A stretch of DNA of 64,000 bases from NCBI GenBank assembly GCA_963920525.1, contig OY986438.1:177563093-177627092 (forward strand). Direction: 5' to 3'. Source of the stretch: Dichetophora obliterata (Eukaryota; Arthropoda; Insecta; Diptera; Sciomyzidae). Below are positions 22,401 through 33,600 of this stretch, piece after piece. The translations under genes were made by a program, and so were the position numbers. A model generated the notes under the pieces. The model searched no databases. It was given only the letters and a program-made list of their open reading frames with translations, and was not told the DNA's origin. Position 1 is the stretch's first letter. Each line of letters starts with the position of its first letter.

Positions 22401-23700
22401 TATTATATTTTTTGATACAGAAGTCGCAATTGATACAAATTCGTATTCTGGGCTCTTTTAAAAAGCTTTTCTTGTATCAACAGTGATCAAAACAGTGACG
22501 AGCAGCAAAGTAGGTCACAAATTTGTAAAGAACAAAAATAAGAATAATTTCTAAAACTCATATAAATTTTAAGGAATCTGGAGCCAAGAATTGATTTATT
22601 AAATTTGTTAAAAATTTCTTTTGCTACTTTTTATCGCTAAAAAAATCTATTTGCAGCACCTTTATTGAAGCCATTAGCATAAACAAAGCCAGTGCTTTAT
22701 AACATTGTTGAACATTTGGTCACAAACATAACTCTTTTAAGCACCCAACTGACAACTGACTATCACCATGCGTTTATGTAAACAAATCTATGCTCACTGC
22801 ACAGAACAGCTTTTCACCTTGATGCGGAGAGTTGTTGAGACAGCTTGGACAGAATACGAATCAATAGAGACCAGGGTCGAATTTCAGCATCCGTGATATA
22901 GCTAAATTACGAAGGGCACGACGACACAAGTGCCTATCAATCTTATAAGATTTTGCTCGATCACGGATGATGTACTTCCAGCATCATGCCCCAGGTCAAA
23001 ACGATCACAATTTTTCAGTATCAATTGATTGTGACGATGATGCCAGAATATGTAGAGCTGTTAGAATACACATTTGTTTATGTGTTTGTGGTACGAATAC
23101 ACATTTGTCAATCTACTTGTGGTTAGTTCTTTATTTTTCCTTCGCGCTATGCAAATACACAAAAAAAAAACACAATTCAAATCAACAAAAAAAAAACCAC
23201 CTACTAAACGATGCTGATGACAACGTGTAGTAAGAAGAAGCAACAGTTTTGTTATTATTTTTTTGCTACTTTTATTCTTTGGATAGCTGGTTAACATGTA
23301 GGATATGTAGGTTAGTCAATACATAACCCTTTTAATACATTGCTGCATCAAAACTTAAGTTATTACTTAATAATGAATGATCCACCTTGCGTAACAAAGG
23401 ATATTGGATTGGTGGGTAGCTGTAGAAACATCAACTGTTAGTCATATTTTTAATATTATTTCCTATTGTTGTAATACACCCAGCAAATAGCAACATCAAT
23501 TCTAAAAAAATGGTATTGAAAAAATTAGTTGGTTTTGAGATTTCACTTAAGCAAACCATAAAACGAGACGTAAAAAGATTCGCTACAAAAAGATAAACCG
23601 CATCTTGATCAAACATTATTTGATTGATTTTATTGATGGGAAAGACTCCTGATCAATTATTTTAATGGTCGCAGAAATATTATGCAACATTTGCTTTTTA
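22401..23700. other. Intron sequence, no recognised gene
   Basis: A less AT-rich block at 22750-23060 could be part of an old element, but its short open frame (22967-23230) matches nothing I know. Confidence 0.35.
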
Positions 23701-23810
23701 GAAAACAATAGTTTATCGGTGGTTTAGTGAATATAAAATGGGTCGTACAAGCTCCAAAGACACACTTTGCTCTGGAAGGCCAAAAGAAGCTATAAATGGA
23801 ACTCCGAGCT
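23701..23810 (+). pseudogene. Mariner transposase N-terminal fragment
   Basis: Reads VYRWFSEYKMGRTSSKDTLC then SGRPKEAING, the end of the first helix-turn-helix and the GRP(K/R) linker typical of mellifera/irritans mariners (W-F/Y-x-x-F/Y-K-x-G-R-x-S...SGRPKEA). Only about 36 codons are recognisable; the rest is absent. Confidence 0.55.
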
Positions 23811-25164
23811 TCTCCAATTACACCTCGTATAACCCAAAATGGACATCCTTTTCCTACTCGATAACCGCTAAGAAAACCACACTTTTTGCCTTGTAACTTC
23901 TTTAAAACCTCTGCAAATGTCGATGGTGCAGTGTCTGAGTGTAGTTTAAAACATTTCAAAACAATAGTGCGCTTCACAATCTTTTACAAATGGTCTTGCA
24001 TCATGACTTTTGCAAAATGGCAGAGTATATTTTTACTCTACTCTAACAAAACATGCAGAGATGCATTCACGCTGTAGCAAATATGCAACACTAAAACCCA
24101 TAATTTATATTTCCTCCACGTTTATAAAAAAAAATAAACTGGCCATTTTAGCCTTTGGAAGGAAGGACTTTGACCTAGCTTCTATTGATCAATTGTGTTG
24201 CGCGTGTTATTAAATGTTTGATCACAAATGACCAAGAACTGGAAATACGTGTTAAATGCCGACTCCGAACGGCTTATGTTTTCAAGAAGCTCTACATGGC
24301 AATTTTTACTCTCTGAGATTTGCCATTGTCTGCAGAAAGGTGACGACCGAACACAAAAATGAATTCATTTGAAAAAAACATTCTGTCTGAGGCGGAATTG
24401 AACCCGGGCTAGCGCGGTTCTTTAGCTTAGGGGCCACGCACTCTACCCACTAGGCTACGGCCGCCACACACATTTGCAATATTAAATTGCAAGGTGACAG
24501 ATGAAAATGACAGAGAAGGTTAAGGTGAAAAAACAACAGATATGGAAGCGAAGCAAATTAAAAAAATGGATTTATTATGCCGTAAGCTTTTTTGACAAAA
24601 AATTAACTTAAGACAAACTTCCAGTAGAAACACATTTTGACTTTTCATCAACCAGCTGTGTATTTTATGCTTTGCAACAAGTGTTTATTTATTTTTTTGA
24701 TTTATTTTCTAATTTTTTTAATAATTTGGCTGCTAAACCTTAATAGGTTCTATAGCAAATTAAAATTCTAAAAAAAGATACTGATTGCAATTGAATTGAT
24801 TAAGTATTATTCAATTCATTTTATATCTTAACGATGATTGAAATAAAGTATTATGAACAAATAAAAAGTTTTAACAAATTGGAAAATAGTGCTTACATAA
24901 TAAAAAAGCTAAGTCAAAACGATAACATTAGTTATCAGGGAAAATTTTTCTCTATTCTCGTTAAGAAAAAATACACATAATCCAATTGCGGGCGAATCCG
25001 TCCCAGACGCTGACACTGCATTTTCACACAGTAGTGCGATTACGAAAGAATTCACAAGAATTGGAACAACAACCGAATTCTACCTGTAGTGCAGCTGCGC
25101 TGGCAGAACTCGCGAGCAGAGCTAAGTTATCTTTGAGGCATAAAAATTGAAGATCTTAGTTCTA
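23811..25164. other. Intron sequence with a tRNA-like segment only
   Basis: Besides the tRNA-derived segment at 24385-24467, nothing identified. A GC-richer stretch at 24985-25130 is unique in this window. Confidence 0.35.
24385..24467 (-). repeat. tRNA-derived segment (SINE-head-like)
   Basis: Minus strand: TAGCCTAGTGGGTAGAGTGC is a near-perfect pol III A box and CCCGGGTTCAATTCCGCC a B box, 45 nt apart. The intervening sequence does not form a normal anticodon arm. It resembles the segment at 53205-53275 (same strand, same A box and CTAAAG(A/C)ACC word), so the two share a tRNA-derived ancestor. Confidence 0.55.
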
Positions 25165-25236
25165 AGTTATGATTGAATGAGTAAAGGTCTAATGACCAAA
25201 AGTTATGATTGAATGAGTAAAGGTCTAATGACAAAA
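25165..25236 (+). repeat. 36-bp tandem duplication
   Basis: AGTTATGATTGAATGAGTAA plus the following 16 bases occurs at 25165 and again at 25201 with almost no change, so it is recent. Confidence 0.85.
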
Positions 25237-25286
25237 AAAAATATTTTTTAAAAATTTTTAATAAATAAAAATTTAACTTATCAGAC

Positions 25287-25758
25287 AGCATAGCAGGGTT
25301 GCGTTTTCAAGATAAACAAGGTCAAGTTAGCAATATTACAAATATCGTGTTATCAAGACAAACAAGGCAAAGTTAGCAACAATTTTTGTATCCTGACATC
25401 GGCGGAGTCGTGTGAGAAACAAGGTCTCATACCCAATAAAACACCACTCCAATAAGTACAAATATAATATAGTCTATCGTTCTGTCTTCCTGAAGCCGGT
25501 GGGATCCTGGCTTGACAGGGTGGTTACACGACAAACTAGGTCAAATTCACCAAACCAATTTTAGTAAAATAAAGAAAATCAGTTGCGCACGCAGGCATCG
25601 AGACAAACTAGGTCTTATCGGCCACTCATATTAATATAATACAAATTGATCTAAGGTAGTTTTTCAAGAGGTAAAAACCAAGACACCACGGTACCGCCGC
25701 CAAATGTAGTCACACTCATCATGAAGATATATGGCAATCGAAGATCCACAGGTTTAGG
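25287..25758 (-). repeat. Dispersed repeat, copy B (inverted relative to 18952-19385)
   Basis: Inverted, diverged partner of copy A, 5.9 kb away. Compared with A it has an extra partial duplication near 25300-25380, where ACAAGG(T/C)(C/A)AAGTTAGCAA occurs twice. The pair could let intron 1 RNA fold into a long-range stem. Confidence 0.75.
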
Positions 25759-26052
25759 TTCTATTCAGAGTAGCAAAGTAAACCAAAAAAGACCGTTAAC
25801 AATAGATAGGAAATTTTAACAATTGCACAAATTTGCAATTTTAAATACACGAGATTGTGAATTGCCCTATTAAATTGATCAGTTGATAATTTATTATGCT
25901 TTAGCCATACGTCGTTATCCGAATTGGGTGGAAAAAATGAAATTTGGGAGACCAATTTCATTTATTGTTAATCTACGAAAATTTGCAACACGAAAATTGC
26001 TCAGAGTCTTGGTGCAATTGAAAGAAGACGCACAGTGTAACGCCTCCTTACA

Positions 26053-26513
26053 ACAGATGGAGGTGCAACTTTCAGATAGTCAAGCGGCTTTAAAAGCCCT
26101 TCAAGCCTACGAACTTGAATCAAGACTAGTCTCCAACTGCGTAGAACTATTAAATACGCTGGAAAAAAGCAACAAAAAAGAATTGTGGTGGGTTCCAGGT
26201 CACGAAGGATTCGAGGGGAATGAAAGGGCGGACTGCCTTGCCAAAAGAGGAGCGTCTCGAACTCTTATAGGCCCTGAACCATTATGTAGTTTAGCAAAAG
26301 GCTACATTTTAGAAACAATTAGAATATGGGAAGATAAGAAATTTCAGTGCCAATGGAACAACATTAATGGACAAAGGCAATCTGAGAAATTTTTAACTCT
26401 AAGTAAAGCAAACTCCAAAGATTTACTCAAGCTTATCAAAGTAGACCTAAGAATTCTCACCAGTTTCTTCACAGGTAACTGCGCACTCAGATACCATCTT
26501 AAAAAGATGGGTC
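26053..26513 (+). pseudogene. Non-LTR retrotransposon RNase H domain, 5' part
   Basis: An open frame in which the RNase H part begins at VQLSDSQAALKALQ (catalytic Asp of the SDS-A motif). It continues through WWVPGHEGFEGNERADCLAK (conserved His and final Asp region) to GPEPLC, and then the C-terminal segment WEDKKFQCQW...VDLRILTSFFTGNCALRYHL. This is the RNase H plus C-terminal tail common to I-group non-LTR elements of flies. The ~170 bases before 26053 (open from 25883) do not match RNase H, so the element is 5'-truncated or joined to other sequence. A hAT insertion interrupts it at 26514, and it continues at 27590. Confidence 0.75.
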
Positions 26514-27581
26514 CATTGGCGTCGGAAGCGGGGGAAAGGGGGCATTCGCCCACCCCATACTTTTTTAGCTAGATAAACAATTTAAAAAGAAAACTTCAAA
26601 AGTTATTCAAAATATCAGTTTTTTTTATAACGATAATATTTTTGTATTATATATTTTCCTATTCTTTCTTTCTTCTTCATAAGCATGCTTGCGGATAACC
26701 ATTTTCTTTCTCTGTGTTTACAAAAAGATATAACAAAATGTAGAGTTTCTACTGCAAACCCACCACTTGAGTTTAAAAGCACCCTTAAGTTTGTAGCTTA
26801 ATACTGTAATATTGTAATCGAAGCCTTCAACGGAAAAGTGCCTTCTGAACAAAATCTAAAAACAAAACTAGATCTTTATCCAGTTGACTTTGATGGGAGC
26901 GACCTCCACGCGCAACTTAAAATGCTGAAGCAATTGCCTGGCCAAACACCTTCAAATTGTAGTAGCATATCCCAATTTGCAAAAAATTCGGATACTGTAA
27001 AAAAACTATTAAATTAAGTTGAAAAACTTATTGCTTTGCTTTTGAGTGCACTAAGACGACTTAAAACGTATCTTCGAGCAACTATAACACAGAAACGACT
27101 CACTCATGTGGCAATTATACACATTCACAAAGATAAAACCGAAGAATTGAATTCGATGGAGGTGGTGAAAGAGTTTGTTTCTCGCAAGGACAGAAAGAAA
27201 CATTTTGGTATAATTTAAATTGATATAACTTTTTGTACCTTATTGCATTTAAACCATGTTAAGATATACCTAGTCTTGCTTTATAAAAGCAACCATTATT
27301 TCTTATATTTTGTTATTACCATATGAAAGATCCTTTAAAGAATGATCTCTTATATTGAAATTGGAAGAACTTTTAAAAATAATGAAATTTTAATATTTTT
27401 TATATATTATTATATTTTTTTTTTATTTAAAACTAAAATAAAAAATTTGTTTATTCACATTCATGTTTCTTTGAAGAAATTTTGGTGCACTTTTTTTGCA
27501 CCACCATTTGTACTGCCCCCCCATTTGTACTGCCCCCCATTAGTACTGCCCCCCAGATGAAATTCGCTTCCGACGCGCTTG
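26514..27581 (+). mobile_element. hAT element copy 1 (CAxxGGCGTCGG ends), perfect 8-bp TSD
   Basis: Left end CATTGGCGTCGGAAGC, right end GCTTCCGACGCGCTTG, flanked by perfect GATGGGTC duplications (26506-26513 and 27582-27589). It shares its whole length with copy 2 (39622-41362) but lacks about 0.7 kb around position 26805. Near the right end, CCATTTGTACTGCCCCCC has expanded to about three tandem units (27500-27556) against one in copy 2. It sits inside a non-LTR retrotransposon fragment. Confidence 0.88.
26810..27218 (+). pseudogene. hAT transposase C-terminal fragment, copy 1
   Basis: Reads IVIEAFNGKVPSEQNLKT and, after disruptions, LIALLLSALRRLKTYLRATI then HIHKDKTEELNSMEVVKEFV. Compared with copy 2, about 39 nt are deleted, removing the segment that carries the hallmark SSERSFS motif of the hAT dimerisation domain. 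The N-terminal and catalytic parts are gone. Non-functional. Confidence 0.75.
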
Positions 27582-27589
27582 GATGGGTC

Positions 27590-27783
27590 TTTCTGAATCA
27601 AACGTCTGCAGACTACGCGAGGAGGAGGAAGAATCCCCTAAACACATTCTATGTGAATGTCCAACAATCCTCAGCCTAAGCTGCCTCCATTATGGAAGGG
27701 AAGTAGTGCCCCCGTTAATAATTTGGAATACCAAGCCAGAGACAGTGCTTAAATATATAAAAAGCCTAAATCTGGAGTGTTAA
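27590..27783 (+). pseudogene. Non-LTR retrotransposon C-terminus, 3' part
   Basis: Continues the frame broken at 26513. Removing the 1,068-bp insert and one 8-bp duplication keeps the same frame: KKMG joins to LSESNVCRLREEEEESPKHI. CRL(R/C)...HILCECP is the CCHC-like C-terminal motif of these elements, with one Cys replaced by Arg. Ends ...KSLNLEC then TAA at 27781. A 3' UTR of roughly 60-100 bp with GGGCCGCAGTGCAC follows. Confidence 0.72.
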
Positions 27784-27992
27784 TTAAGGGCATGCACAAT
27801 AGATCCTATGGGCCGCAGTGCACTATAAACTAACTGATTAACTAAGTATAACTTGTGTAGTATCTGGCAAGAGTAATGAACTCTTAGCACATCGACTATA
27901 ATAGAAATATTTGCTATAGTAACACTTTATTAGGCTGGGTAAATTTTAATGGAGGTAAGAAAACCGATGTTGCCTGCGCGATTTTCGGATCG

Positions 27993-28126
27993 GGCATGAA
28001 AAGTTATACAAAAAGGAAGAGGAAATGGGGGTACTTAACCCTATCCCACTTTCAATTTTGGCATGAAAAGTTATACAAAAAGGAAGAGGAAAGGGGGGTA
28101 CTTAACCCTATCACACTTTCAATTTT
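27993..28126 (+). repeat. 67-bp tandem duplication
   Basis: A 67-bp unit starting GGCATGAAAAGTTATACAAA is present at 27993-28059 and 28060-28126 with only two differences. It contains GGGGGTACTTAACCCTATC. Very recent. Confidence 0.9.
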
Positions 28127-29236
28127 GTGAATTTTTTCTTCAGGCATTTTTTGTATAAAAACGTGCAAAGCTAGAGCAAAAATAATGCCAGAAATGCAAT
28201 CCTCGCACCCTATTCAAAATAAAAACGCTGTAACATTCGTTAACACACATGTCAACATAAGCATCAATAATTATTAATATAAGTAGGTAATTAAAATAAA
28301 GAAAAAAAAAATTTAATATATATGTCATATAAGCTAACAATAAGTAGCACAATGATGCGGAACTTAAATTTTTTGGATTACATGATACCTTACATTAAAT
28401 AGATACCAGAGTAATTTTGTTACAGCTTGTACTGCAATAAATATTCTGTCAATCAATAATGCTTACAATAGAATTTGTGTAGATATATAAGCAAGTTCAG
28501 TTTATCAAAAAAGCCAGAGTAATTCCAGCAACTCAAGAGAAAATGTTTTGTTATTTTGTTCTCGCAGTTACAATAAGTTAAAGTGCTTATTGTAAATAAA
28601 CACTTCAACAAGTTCAAGTACTTGTTGCACTTATTACAACAGAAACGAAACAAAAAACCTAAAACCCAACAAGTTTATGTGTTTCTTGGGACATACGGTT
28701 AAAGTTTGAAAAAGGGTCAATAAACTTATTTATCCTGAAAACACATTTATACATTTTCATATAAAAATTTCATACGAAAATTCAGAAAATTAGTACAGTT
28801 CACCAACTCATATCATATCATATCATATCATATCTTAAAAAAAGAAAACAACTAATCATGTTTGAAAATTTACTTTCCTCATTATGACTCGAAAAAACAT
28901 CAATCATGATTGGAGATATTCCTTATACTATGAGCTGAACTTTAAACAAACGAAATGTCGTATTACACATAAATAAAGTAAATGTGGATACATATAAAAA
29001 AGCAAATATGTGGACAAAGAAAATGTATTTTTTTAAAAAACGTGTTTTTATTATTTTTAAACTTATAAAATTTTGTCACTTTTTTATTTTATGTTGTATG
29101 TTAAGGTTTCTATTAAGAATCTGTTTTGCTATTGGTTTATGTAAGACAAATGCTAAATTAAAACAGAACCCACCCGGAAACCCTTTATTAAAAAATTTGA
29201 CACATAAATTTGACATTTGACATATTTGACAGCGGT
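28127..29236. other. AT-rich intron sequence with a short (ATATC)n run
   Basis: Only an (ATATC)n microsatellite, about five units at 28808-28833, stands out. No coding similarity in the small open frames. Confidence 0.45.
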
Positions 29237-30526
29237 GGACAAAACTCTACGTACGACATATTTTTCTTAAATTTAACAAGTTCTGCAGGATTAAAAAGAA
29301 AAGTAATGATGCTAAATCTTATTACTGTATAGCAAATAACAAAAAAGTTTGTTATAAATAAATATATTAAAAAATATATTAAAAAATATTAACTTTTGAA
29401 GTTATTTACTTAAAATTGAAAAAAGGCACTGACAAACGCGTACGTACGTTCTATTAGTTTCACTCTTTTCGCCATTTTTCTTTGCTAAAACATTATGGTA
29501 AATTACCGTTTGTTTCATTGTATGTGTACACTTCGTATTATTCTTGGAATTTATTGCATTTTGGCATTTTATTAGGTGTACAATCAAAAAAATACCTCCA
29601 TGCAAAGAAATTTCTTCGGATGTGCGAAAATTACTTGTTAAACATAGAAATGAGAATAAATCATTTTGCGAAATAGTAAAATTATTATGTTTTCGAATAG
29701 TGACTGTGCAGACCATATTTAATAACTTTAAGAAATCAAGTTCTGTCGAGAGTAAGCCGCATCGTCCGAATAAGCTTCACCGAATAGACGATTCATTCAT
29801 TCGCAAAGAAGTGGACCGAAATCCCAAAGTTCTTACCACTAAGTTGGCACAGGAGATAGCTGAGAGATCCGATATTGTTGTTCACCCACGCACAGTAACA
29901 AGGACCATCAATAATGAAGGATATCACTGTAGAACTCCTAGCAAGAAGAATCTTATGAGCGACAAAAGCCGCAAGCTTAGCTTGTAGTGCGCAAGAAAGC
30001 ATATTGATAAGGGAATTGACTTCTGGAAACGTGTTCTACTTACGGATGAGTCCAAATACAACACATTTGGATAAAAGGGGAAAGCCAAAGTTTGGAGAAA
30101 ACCAAACACTGCTATGGATTCCAAGCACCTAATGCTGACTGCGAAGCATGGTGGTGGCAGTGTTATGGTCTGGGGAGCAGTTGCAGCCTAAGGCGATGGA
30201 AATCTGGTATTTGTTGAAGGCATTATGGCTCGATTACATACGTCCGCACAAAGCTCGAACTTGAACATAATAGAACACTTTTTGGAAATTTTGGAGCGAA
30301 AGAACCGAAAGCACGCTATTAGTGATGCTCTAACTCTAAAAGAGAAGAAGAGGAGTGGCAGAAAATAACGCCGGAAGAGCTCAAAAATTTAGTAGCTTCA
30401 ATACCCAGACAGTTGCAAGCGCTTATCGATGCTGGTGGTGGTCCAACAAAATATTAAATTTTGTTATTCATTATTCTTTTCTCATACTATTTCTCATTTT
30501 TTAAATTCGTACGTATACTTTTGTCA
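29237..30526 (+). mobile_element. Tc1-like element, degenerate
   Basis: The left end (GGACAAAACTCTACGTACGA, from 29237) and the inverted right end (TTCGTACGTATACTTTTGTC, to 30526) match as imperfect TIRs. A second TACGTACGTT motif lies inside at about 29442, as in Tc1 elements with repeated transposase-binding sites. The length (1.29 kb) is right for Tc1 with one internal deletion. Confidence 0.72.
29600..30460 (+). pseudogene. Tc1-like transposase relic
   Basis: The N-terminal frame (to 29987) has the paired-like helix-turn-helix (LLVKHRNENKSFCEIVKLL and NFKKSSSVESKPHRPNKL). After a stop it continues FWKRVLLTDESKYNTFG with the first catalytic Asp near 30040, then VWRKPNT and HGGGSVMVWGAVAA. 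After VFVEGIMARLHTS the text jumps to AQSSNLNIIEHFLEILERK (third acidic residue E near 30270). The QQDN block with the second Asp is therefore deleted (about 70 codons). The canonical SPDLNPIE is SSNLNIIE here. Inactive. Confidence 0.72.
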
Positions 30527-30580
30527 TTAATTTTTTTGAAGTTTTTGTGAGTTACTTTAAAGGTTAATATTGGAGATATA

Positions 30581-30696
30581 TATCTGTGGAGTTTTGACAA
30601 AACAACTTAAGTCGATCTGAAATTCATTGACAAAACCCTTTAAGCTGATACGAAATTTATATAGACTTAAGTTGTTTTGTTAAAACTCCACAGATA
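30581..30696. repeat. Short hairpin repeat with 33-bp arms
   Basis: TATCTGTGGAGTTTTGACAA and the next 13 bases (30581-30613) are repeated inverted at 30664-30696 with one mismatch. The loop is about 50 bp. It lies 55 bp beyond the Tc1-like relic. It looks like a tiny foldback/MITE. Confidence 0.85.
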
Positions 30697-33600
30697 TTAT
30701 TACATTAATTTTTATACAATTAAAAGATTTCAAACAAACCTGCATCATTACTTTTTTTCAAATGCATTAGGACATGGTAAATTCAAGAAAAAATGGTCGT
30801 AGGTAGAATTTGGTCCGCCAGTGTAGCTTCTTCTCTTTTGTAGTAGAATTTAACTTTTGACCTGGAGTAAGATTGGAAGCAATACAAAAATTCATCGTGT
30901 TCCATAGTTTTTCCAGTATGTATTCGAATAAGCATTAGAAATAATTATTTAAATTATTAAAAATGTCATTATAAATTGTTATTAAGAAATGTTTAATTAA
31001 CTCCTAATTCAATTGAGGAGGTAGTTAAAATCCCATTAATTGTGTTGTGTGTTATGGCAAAAAAAATTTTCCCACAATAAAAAATAATCGATTAGGGATT
31101 TATGACGTGACTGTTTCGTCACGCATTGGGTCATAAAAAATTAACTTATTTCCTTTGAATTTATTCTTCTTTACCAATGGCTGCACTACTCCTGTATAAG
31201 TTGTTGTTGTTTTTTTTTGTTTTTGGTGCATAAATTAACCTAATAAAAAAACTAACAATATTCGTATTTTGTTAGCGACACTCGATAACAACAGATTTGC
31301 ATTCAACGTCCTTCGATGTGCTTTTTTTTATGTAAAATGATTAAAGTTCCACCTTTAACATTTTCATGAATATCCTCGAGATGCCAGAAGAAAAAAGTTT
31401 ACAATTTACCACTCAAGGGAAAACAGGAAAATGTCAGAATATCGACATTTAATGCAACAAGGCTAAAATACCAAAGCAAATGCAATTTTAAAGTACTGTG
31501 TTTTTTTATAGTGATTGCTGAGACGGCAAGCATGAGCATACCGTAGACTGGAACAGATTTAAAGTGCTGCAGGATATGGAGAGTTTCGATATGGCCATCA
31601 TCAATTTCTCTCTAAGTCTTTCAGACAAAGTTTTTGCGTTTGATGAACTCAAAGTTTTCAAAATTTATCAATTGGAAATTGAAAACTTCTCTCTATCGCT
31701 TTTATCTAAAAATAGAAAGCAGAGATACAAACAAGTTTTCACTACTTTGATCATTTTTGAATGATGGTCTTTCTTTGTGATTTAGAATATTGTTAAAAAT
31801 TACTTTTTAAACACTTGCAAACTCTTTTTAAACACTTTTGTATGAGAAACTTGTAGTCTACAAGTTTCTTTCTACAAAAGTTTTTGAAGCTAAGCTTCTG
31901 ACACCTCTACAAACGACAGACTTTTTTAAAATCTGATATTTAAACCATAAAGGACAAGTAAGTTCAAAGAAATTTTTAGAAAATTCAATCAATTCTGCTG
32001 TAACCAAATTTATTTCGTTCCTAACTTTTTGTTTTCCTTAAAATTATTGAGCCCTAAAAAATTTTGCCGCCCCTTCAATGTTGCCGCCTTAGTCCCGGGT
32101 CTCACAGGGTTCGGTCTAAATCCAGTACTGCTACAGGTTAAAATTGTTGGTTCATGCTAAAGTTTTGATTCGTATTCGCGTGTATTGAATTTAACATAGC
32201 ACTTCGTAATATATCAGGAGTTGTTAAAGAATAAATAAAGAGCTGAAGCTTATTTTTGACACTTAATATTTGAAATATTTGAAACTTAACGAGTGACGAA
32301 TTGAGAGAAACGACAAGAACAATCGATTAAAAATACTGTCCGTTCCACATTTTTTTCTCCAATTCGTATCATATGCTTATACAATCACACTACATGCATT
32401 TTAGCTTCAAATATATTTCAACTGTTCTGGTTTCATTGACAATGAATAAAAATTTTACAAAACAATGAAGTATCATACAGGCTTAACCTTGTAATTGTGT
32501 CATGGAAAAAAGAGCGTCCAGTAAAGAAAAACGGGGTTCAAATTATCAAAATTTTCTTCAAACCTTTGGTCAAGCAACGATAGAACAACATGGAACTGCA
32601 TGGAACTTCACGAAAAATATGAAATTTTAAAAATTTAGTGATATATTTTGTAATATCAAAATTAAAAAAGAGCCGCACTTTTTATAACAAAGAGCCGCAT
32701 GCGGCTCTATGTGCCACATGTGCCATATTTGTTATATACTATGTATTAAAATCTACTAAAATCATGTTGGGAAATTTTAATGTTGTTTTGTATTTAACAG
32801 TAAATCAACAAATGTAACAAACATGATAACGTGGCGTGAAGTAGTGCATTTTGGCCTTTTTGTAAGATGTCGCAGGTTCAAACCTGGAGAACGAATAACT
32901 AAAGTTGTTAACACAGAGCTGAGTTTACAGAATTGATCAAATTTTATTAAACAATTGGAACAATTAGAATTGAATTGATAAGATAATATCAAAAATCATT
33001 AAAAAAATAAAATCGATATATTAAAATTTTTTTAATATTTTAATATTTTTGAAAATTGTGTGGATTATCTTGTATTTGTAATAAGCTTTATCAAAAATTT
33101 CTCTTGCGAATACTATTTTTCAAAACTTGGCACCCATTTTTTCTACTTAAAATTAACTTAATTTTAAGTAAAACTAATTTTTTTAAGCTTTTTTCTATAT
33201 TAAAGTTCCATATTCATATAATTTCAAGTTAAACTTTTAATAACATTTTGCTATATTAAAAGGTATGTGCGCGTGATGAAACAATTTTAAATCCACTACT
33301 GCGTATATATTTTTCGAAGAGCTCTCTTTTGACATTGCTCCAAAAAAATATTTCTGAACGTACGCTTAAGTCTTTATACATAAAATTTGTCTGTACATGG
33401 CTTTGTTACTGAACTCCTTCTAAACCGATCGGCTGGACCGATATGAAATTTGGTGTTTGTGTGCGGCTGGGTCTGTTGATGGATCTGTTTTTAGGTTTGA
33501 CCCGGTAGGTGGCGCTTTTGTTGCTGTGGCAGTGTTTGAAGTGGTATTTTAGAGTATAACTTAGAAACGAATTGAAAAATTGTCATTATTCTTTCACTTC

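Noticed and set aside
25883..26052. N-terminal part of the 229-codon open frame as RNase H
   Set aside because: The translation before about 26053 does not match RNase H strands; only from SDSQAALKAL onward is the domain recognisable.
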